From positions 1-7,973 of the forward strand of contig JAHJWA010000346.1 of assembly GCA_018828205.1 (NCBI GenBank): DNA of 7,973 nucleotides, in the 5' to 3' direction. This document shows positions 4,906-7,973 of the stretch, in pieces (the first letter of the stretch is position 1; each line of letters begins with the position of its first letter). The notes below the pieces were generated by a model, which ran no database searches, was not told where the DNA came from, and saw nothing but the letters and a program-made list of their open reading frames with translations. The position numbers were made by a program, and so were the translations under genes. Source of the DNA: Alphaproteobacteria bacterium. GTDB taxonomy: Bacteria; Pseudomonadota; Alphaproteobacteria; Sphingomonadales; Sphingomonadaceae.

Positions 4906-6212
4906 CAGGCGCCCTGCATCGCGGCCAGATCCTTGGCGACCGCCGCCGGGAAGCCGGCGTGGATCGGATAGGCTTCGGACGGCATGTATTGGGTGAACAT
5001 GGCGGCGCGAAGCCCGGCGTCGTAATTGACGAAGGCAACCGTCCCCGCCGCGCCGCCCCAGCCGAAGGAGCCCTCGGTCACGCGGCCGCCGGCGCCGAAG
5101 CCCTGGCCTTCGATCCAGGTGCCCTCGGTGGTCGCGGTCTCGGGAAGCAGGTTGGAGGTGCCCACCCGCACCGCCAGCTCGCCCATGATCCGCTTGCCGT
5201 CGAGCATGCCATAGCCGAGCAGCATCCGCTGGAAGCGGTCGTAATCGCGCGGACTCGAGACCAGGCCCGCCCCGCCAAAGGGAAAGGACGGCTCGTCGAG
5301 ATAGATCGAGGCGCGCGCCGGATCGATCGGCAGCGGGGTGGAATTGACGATGCCGTAATTGGTGGTGAACCGCCCGGTCTCGCTTTCGGGGACGCGGAAC
5401 CAGGTGCTGGTCATGCCCGCGGGCTCGAACAGCCGCTCCTTGAGGAAACCGTCGAAGGCCATTCCGCTGGCGACCTCGATCACCCGGCCCAACAGATCGA
5501 GCCCGACCGAATAGCTCCACTTGGAACCCGGCTGCAGCACCAGCGGAACCTCGGCGAGACGGTCGGCGAAATTGTCGAGCCCGCGCACCGCCTCGGCCCG
5601 GCCGAGACCGGGGATCGGGATGCGGCTGACCTGCCCCGGCACGATGCCGCGCTCGGTGTAGAGCTGCGCGATCGGACCCTTCTGGACGATGTTGTAGCCC
5701 AGACCCGAGGTGTGGGTCAGCAGCTGGCGGATCGTGATCGGGCGCTCGGTGGGGACCAGGTCGGTGACCGAGCCGTCATAAGTGCGTTGCACCATCATAT
5801 TGGCGAAAGCGGGAAGGATCTCGGCCAGCGGCTGGTCGAGCCCGAGCTTGCCGTCGTCGATCAGCATCATCGCCGCCATGCCGGTGATCGGCTTGGTCAT
5901 CGAATAGATGCGATAGAGACTGTCCATGTCCGCAGGTGCCGCCTGCCCGATCGCGAGCGTGCCCTTGCCGATGACCTGCGGATCGCGCTGGCCCCAGCCC
6001 AGCGTCGCGACCATGTTGGCGACCTTGCGCTCGTCGACATAGCTGTCGACCATCGCCGCGACCGCGGGCCATTGACCGCGCAAATCCGCACCTTGCGCGA
6101 ACAGGCCCGCGCCCGGAACGCCCGCGAACGCCGCGCCTGCGCCAAGCATCGCGCCGCCGCGAAGCAGGCTGCGACGGGAGATCTGCATGCTGTCGAATTC
6201 GCGATAGGCCAT
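4905..6212 (-). CDS. Tat-exported serine hydrolase, beta-lactamase/family VIII esterase type
   Basis: This 435-residue protein belongs to the class C beta-lactamase-like (Beta-lactamase, PF00144) superfamily. Residues 12-18, SRRSLLR, followed by a hydrophobic stretch to about residue 38, form a twin-arginine signal, so it should be exported folded; cleavage near residue 30-40 is likely. The catalytic S-x-x-K is S104-M-T-K107 in YRIYSMTKPITG. The usual Y-x-N triad is YSV (234-236), keeping the tyrosine but not the asparagine, and the third motif is GWGGAAG (384-390) instead of KTG. That combination fits family VIII carboxylesterases better than true cephalosporinases. LLTHTSGLGY (164-173) is also typical. 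The substrate is unknown. ATG 6212 is chosen for its GAGAGGA ribosome-binding site; ATGs at 6227 and 6188 are less likely. It is the first gene of the nudC/FrnE-like cassette. Confidence 0.9.
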   Translation of the reverse strand: MAYREFDSMQISRRSLLRGGAMLGAGAAFAGVPGAGLFAQGADLRGQWPAVAAMVDSYVDERKVANMVATLGWGQRDPQVIGKGTLAIGQAAPADMDSLYRIYSMTKPITGMAAMMLIDDGKLGLDQPLAEILPAFANMMVQRTYDGSVTDLVPTERPITIRQLLTHTSGLGYNIVQKGPIAQLYTERGIVPGQVSRIPIPGLGRAEAVRGLDNFADRLAEVPLVLQPGSKWSYSVGLDLLGRVIEVASGMAFDGFLKERLFEPAGMTSTWFRVPESETGRFTTNYGIVNSTPLPIDPARASIYLDEPSFPFGGAGLVSSPRDYDRFQRMLLGYGMLDGKRIMGELAVRVGTSNLLPETATTEGTWIEGQGFGAGGRVTEGSFGWGGAAGTVAFVNYDAGLRAAMFTQYMPSEAYPIHAGFPAAVAKDLAAMQGA

Positions 6213-6217
6213 TGGTT

Positions 6218-6225
6218 TCCTCTCC
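6218..6225 (-). promoter_or_regulatory. Ribosome-binding site fixing the serine hydrolase start
   Basis: The minus strand reads GGAGAGGA, ending 5 bases before the ATG at 6212. It selects that start over the in-frame ATG at 6227, which it would partly overlap, and over the ATG at 6188. Confidence 0.75.
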
Positions 6226-6275
6226 ATGGACGGGGCGCAAACCGCTCCGGTGCATCCGCGCTTGTGAACACCCGA

Positions 6276-6325
6276 TTGCAAATTGCAACCTTGGAAAAGC
6301 GCGAAGCGCCACCCCATGCTTGCAA
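6276..6325. repeat. Three TTGCAA boxes between divergent genes
   Basis: TTGCAA occurs at 6276-6281, 6283-6288 and 6320-6325. The first two form TTGCAAATTGCAA, a palindrome around a central A; the third is the core of a perfect 10-bp palindrome, GCTTGCAAGC (6318-6327). They lie between the serine hydrolase and the small membrane protein gene. They could be operator sites, or simply -35 elements; the third is placed as a -35 for the plus-strand gene. Confidence 0.4.
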
Positions 6326-6348
6326 GCCGACGCTGTCTTATCTATCTA
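6320..6348 (+). promoter_or_regulatory. Possible promoter of the small membrane protein gene, leaderless type
   Basis: TTGCAA (6320-6325), a 17-base spacer and TATCTA (6343-6348) end 6 bases before the ATG at 6355. The surrounding TCTTATCTATCTAAATC is the most AT-rich patch nearby. No ribosome-binding site precedes the ATG. The -10 matches consensus only at its first three bases, so the exact register is uncertain. Confidence 0.4.
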
Positions 6349-6354
6349 AATCAC

Positions 6355-6576
6355 ATGCTCAACATCGTCTCGATCCTGCTGGGGATCCTCTCGCTCGTCA
6401 TCGTCATACCCGCCACCATTCCCTTCCTGGGCTGGGGCAATTGGTTCGCGCTGCCGCTGATCGTCGCCGGCGTGGCGATCGGCCAATTGTCCTTGCACCG
6501 CAGCGGGCGCAATTTCTGCCTCGTGGTGCTCGCGATCGCCATCATCCGGCTCGCGCTGGGCGGCGGCATTTTCTAG
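6355..6576 (+). CDS. Small inner-membrane protein of unknown function
   Basis: This 73-residue protein is almost entirely hydrophobic, with three probable membrane helices at about residues 3-23, 30-47 and 53-70. They are separated by short loops, GWGNW (26-30) and LHRSGRN (47-53); the latter basic loop is likely cytoplasmic by the positive-inside rule. Small proteins of this pattern (an MLN start and P-LGW-NW after the first helix) look familiar from alphaproteobacterial genomes, but I know of no function. The ATG at 6355 is preferred because the protein then begins directly with the first helix. ATG 6316 would add 13 residues including a basic segment, and neither start has a ribosome-binding site. 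The stop codon overlaps that of convergent mutY, leaving no room for a terminator. Its promoter region is shared with the divergent serine hydrolase operon. Confidence 0.75.
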   Translation: MLNIVSILLGILSLVIVIPATIPFLGWGNWFALPLIVAGVAIGQLSLHRSGRNFCLVVLAIAIIRLALGGGIF

Positions 6577-7592
6577 GCCAGCGCCAGCCGCGCCGCCTTG
6601 GCGAACAGCGTCGGCAGACCGGCGCTTTCCAGCTCGGCCAGCGGCCACCACTCGCCCTCGCCTCGCGGTGATGCCTTGCCGCTGTAGCGGCTGACCGAGA
6701 GCTCGAGCTGCGCGTGGGTGAAGGTCTGGCTGACGCGGCCCAGCGCCTGCCATTCGCCCGCCAGCGGCACCTCGCCCGACCCGTCGGCCTGCGCCGACCA
6801 GCCGTCGTCGGGCAAAGCGCGCATCCCGCCGAGCATCCCCTTGCCCTCGCGGCGAACCAGCCAGACCGCATCATCGCGCTCGATCCAGAAGGCGCTGCCC
6901 TGCCGGACGGGCTTGGCTTTCTTCGGCGCCTTAATGGGGAGCCGCGCGGGATCGCCCTGCAGCCGCGCCGTGCATCCCCCGGCCAGCGGACACAGCAGGC
7001 ACTTCGGATCGCGCGTGGTGCAGATCGTCGCGCCCAGATCCATCATCGCCTGCGCGAAATCGCCGGCGCGCGCATCGGGCGTGATCGTCTCGGCCGCCGC
7101 GCGGATCTGTTTGCGCGCCTGCGGCAGCGGGGTCTCGATCGCGAACAACCGCGCCACCACCCGTTCGACATTGGCATCGACCACCACCGCGCGCCGGTCG
7201 AACGCGATCGCCGCCACCGCCGCGGCGGTATAGGCACCCAGCCCCGGCAGTTCGCGCAATTCGGCCTCGGTCTCGGGGAAGCCGCCAAGCTCGGCCACCG
7301 CGCGCGCCGCCTTCACCAGATTGCGCGCGCGCGAATAATAGCCCAGCCCCGCCCAGGCGGCCATCACCTCCTCCTCGGGCGCAGCGGCCAGCGCCGCAAC
7401 GGTCGGCCAGCGGGTGGTGAAGCTCGCGAAATAGGGCTTCACCGCCGCGACCGTGGTCTGCTGCAGCATCACCTCGGAGAGCCACACACGATAAGGATCG
7501 GGCGCGGGGTCGCCCGGACCCGCGCGCCAAGGCAGCGCACGGGCGTGGCGGTCGTACCAGTCGAGCAATCTGTCGGCGATGGTGGAGGTCAC
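6573..7592 (-). CDS. mutY: MutY, adenine DNA glycosylase
   Basis: This 339-residue base-excision repair enzyme removes adenine mispaired with 8-oxoguanine (and guanine), limiting G:C to T:A changes after oxidative damage. The catalytic domain has SEVMLQQT (39-46) with catalytic E40, the helix-hairpin-helix LPGLGAYTAAAV (115-126) and the catalytic aspartate D139 in VVDANVERV. The [4Fe-4S] cluster ligands are C191, C198, C201 and C207 (C-x6-C-x2-C-x5-C). A basic linker precedes the C-terminal Nudix-like domain (about 228-339), whose TFTHAQLEL corresponds to the 8-oxoG-sensing FTH/FSH region. The frame is open to an ATG at 7664, but that would overlap the divergent gene. GTG at 7592 gives the expected N-terminus (TIADRLLDWYDRHARALPWR), so I chose it. 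There is no ribosome-binding site; CATAGC lies 6 bases before the GTG, so the message may be leaderless. Confidence 0.95.
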   Translation of the reverse strand: MTSTIADRLLDWYDRHARALPWRAGPGDPAPDPYRVWLSEVMLQQTTVAAVKPYFASFTTRWPTVAALAAAPEEEVMAAWAGLGYYSRARNLVKAARAVAELGGFPETEAELRELPGLGAYTAAAVAAIAFDRRAVVVDANVERVVARLFAIETPLPQARKQIRAAAETITPDARAGDFAQAMMDLGATICTTRDPKCLLCPLAGGCTARLQGDPARLPIKAPKKAKPVRQGSAFWIERDDAVWLVRREGKGMLGGMRALPDDGWSAQADGSGEVPLAGEWQALGRVSQTFTHAQLELSVSRYSGKASPRGEGEWWPLAELESAGLPTLFAKAARLALA

Positions 7593-7608
7593 GGCGCGGC
7601 TATGGCAT

Positions 7609-7614
7609 GGGGAG
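7609..7614 (+). promoter_or_regulatory. Ribosome-binding site of the DUF721 gene
   Basis: GGGGAG lies 7 bases before the ATG at 7622. Only 29 bp separate this ATG from the GTG of mutY, so any promoter for this gene must overlap the mutY coding region. Confidence 0.7.
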
Positions 7615-7621
7615 CGCACCG

Positions 7622-7973
7622 ATGAAAAGCGACACCCCCCAAAAGCCCGCGAAAGCGAAGGCAAAACCGCCCGCGAGCCGCGTCAAACCCTATGAGCGTC
7701 CGCGCGGTGGCCAGGCGAAGGCGATCAGCGATCTGATGCCGCAGATCGGCCGCACCGCCTTTCGCCGCTTTGGCTTCGTCCAGTCGAGCGTGGTCTCGCG
7801 CTGGCCCGAGATCGTCGGCGAGGCGCATGCCCGCGTCTGCGCGCCCGAGTCGATCCGCTTTCCGCCGGGCGAAAAGTCCGAGGGCATCCTCCAACTCGTG
7901 GTGCTGCCCGCGCATGCGCCGCTGATCCAGCATGTCATCCCCGAGATCATCGAGCGGGTGAACCGCTTCTTCG
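7622..7973 (+). CDS. DUF721 / DciA-like protein (N-terminal part)
   Basis: Translation from ATG 7622 stays open to the right edge for 117 residues. A basic, lysine-, alanine- and proline-rich tail (1-34, with repeated AKAK) precedes the DUF721 core, which begins at about KAISDLMPQIGRTAFRRFGF (34-53). It continues through SSVVSRWPEIVGEAHARV (55-72), with the W-x-x-[IV]-V-G motif shared by DUF721 proteins, and a strand-rich part ending LQLVVLPAHAPLIQHVIPEI. DUF721 includes DciA, the ancestral bacterial loader or operator of the replicative helicase DnaB; in that role it acts at the replication fork. The C-terminus is outside the window. A position divergent from mutY, often followed by a DsbA-type gene and smc, is familiar from other Alphaproteobacteria. 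Assignment to DUF721 is firm; the DciA function is inferred from the family. Confidence 0.85.
   Translation, partial: MKSDTPQKPAKAKAKPPASRVKPYERPRGGQAKAISDLMPQIGRTAFRRFGFVQSSVVSRWPEIVGEAHARVCAPESIRFPPGEKSEGILQLVVLPAHAPLIQHVIPEIIERVNRFF

Noticed and set aside
4896..6671. Open frame of 591 codons on the plus strand
   Set aside because: It is antisense to the serine hydrolase, the nudC start and the mutY end, rich in R, H, G and A with no motif, as expected for the opposite strand of GC-rich genes. The minus-strand genes have catalytic motifs and ribosome-binding sites.
6714..7625. Open frame of 303 codons on the plus strand
   Set aside because: It is antisense to mutY, which has a full set of catalytic and cluster residues.
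7593..7664. ATG 7664 as the mutY start
   Set aside because: It adds 24 residues unlike any MutY N-terminus and overlaps the start of the DUF721 gene on the other strand.
1..7973. Mobile elements, CRISPR, tRNA/rRNA genes, defence or biosynthetic clusters
   Set aside because: I saw no transposase, integrase, array-like repeats, terminal inverted repeats, tRNA-like folds or recognisable defence domains; gene content and composition are uniformly chromosomal.

Overview
The window reads as ordinary chromosomal DNA from a GC-rich alphaproteobacterium, most likely a member of the Sphingomonadales. The grounds are the heavily GC-biased third codon positions, a DUF1489 gene, a mutY gene divergent from a DUF721 (DciA-like) gene, and a promoter matching the alphaproteobacterial general stress sigma factor EcfG. 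This is inference from gene content; no database was searched. I see no mobile element, CRISPR array, tRNA, rRNA or defence locus, and nothing that amounts to a new multi-gene system.

Layout. Positions 1-323 (minus) hold the N-terminal part of miaB. Positions 445-909 (minus) hold a cytoplasmic cyclophilin-type peptidyl-prolyl isomerase. A 124-bp divergent promoter region follows, then mgtE (1034-2530, plus), a DUF1489 gene (2598-2987, plus) and a small disordered protein gene (3040-3288, plus). The small gene has its own EcfG-type promoter and a rho-independent terminator. Facing it is a minus-strand cassette: Tat-exported serine hydrolase (6212 to 4905), nudC (4905 to 4048) and a FrnE-like DsbA-family protein (4051 to 3359), joined by a 1-base and a 4-base overlap. 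A small three-helix membrane protein gene (6355-6576, plus) runs head-on into mutY (7592 to 6573, minus), with both stop codons nested in one CTAG. The window ends inside a DUF721/DciA-like gene starting at 7622 on plus.

Working together. Most genes are independent housekeeping functions: tRNA modification, protein folding, magnesium transport, nucleotide hydrolysis, oxidised-guanine repair and probable helicase loading. The overlapped trio is the only clear operon. The most informative regulatory observations are the EcfG promoter before the 82-residue gene, a nearly identical inverted pair of promoter boxes between the cyclophilin and mgtE, and several genes without a Shine-Dalgarno sequence whose putative -10 box ends 7 bases before the start codon, which suggests leaderless mRNAs.
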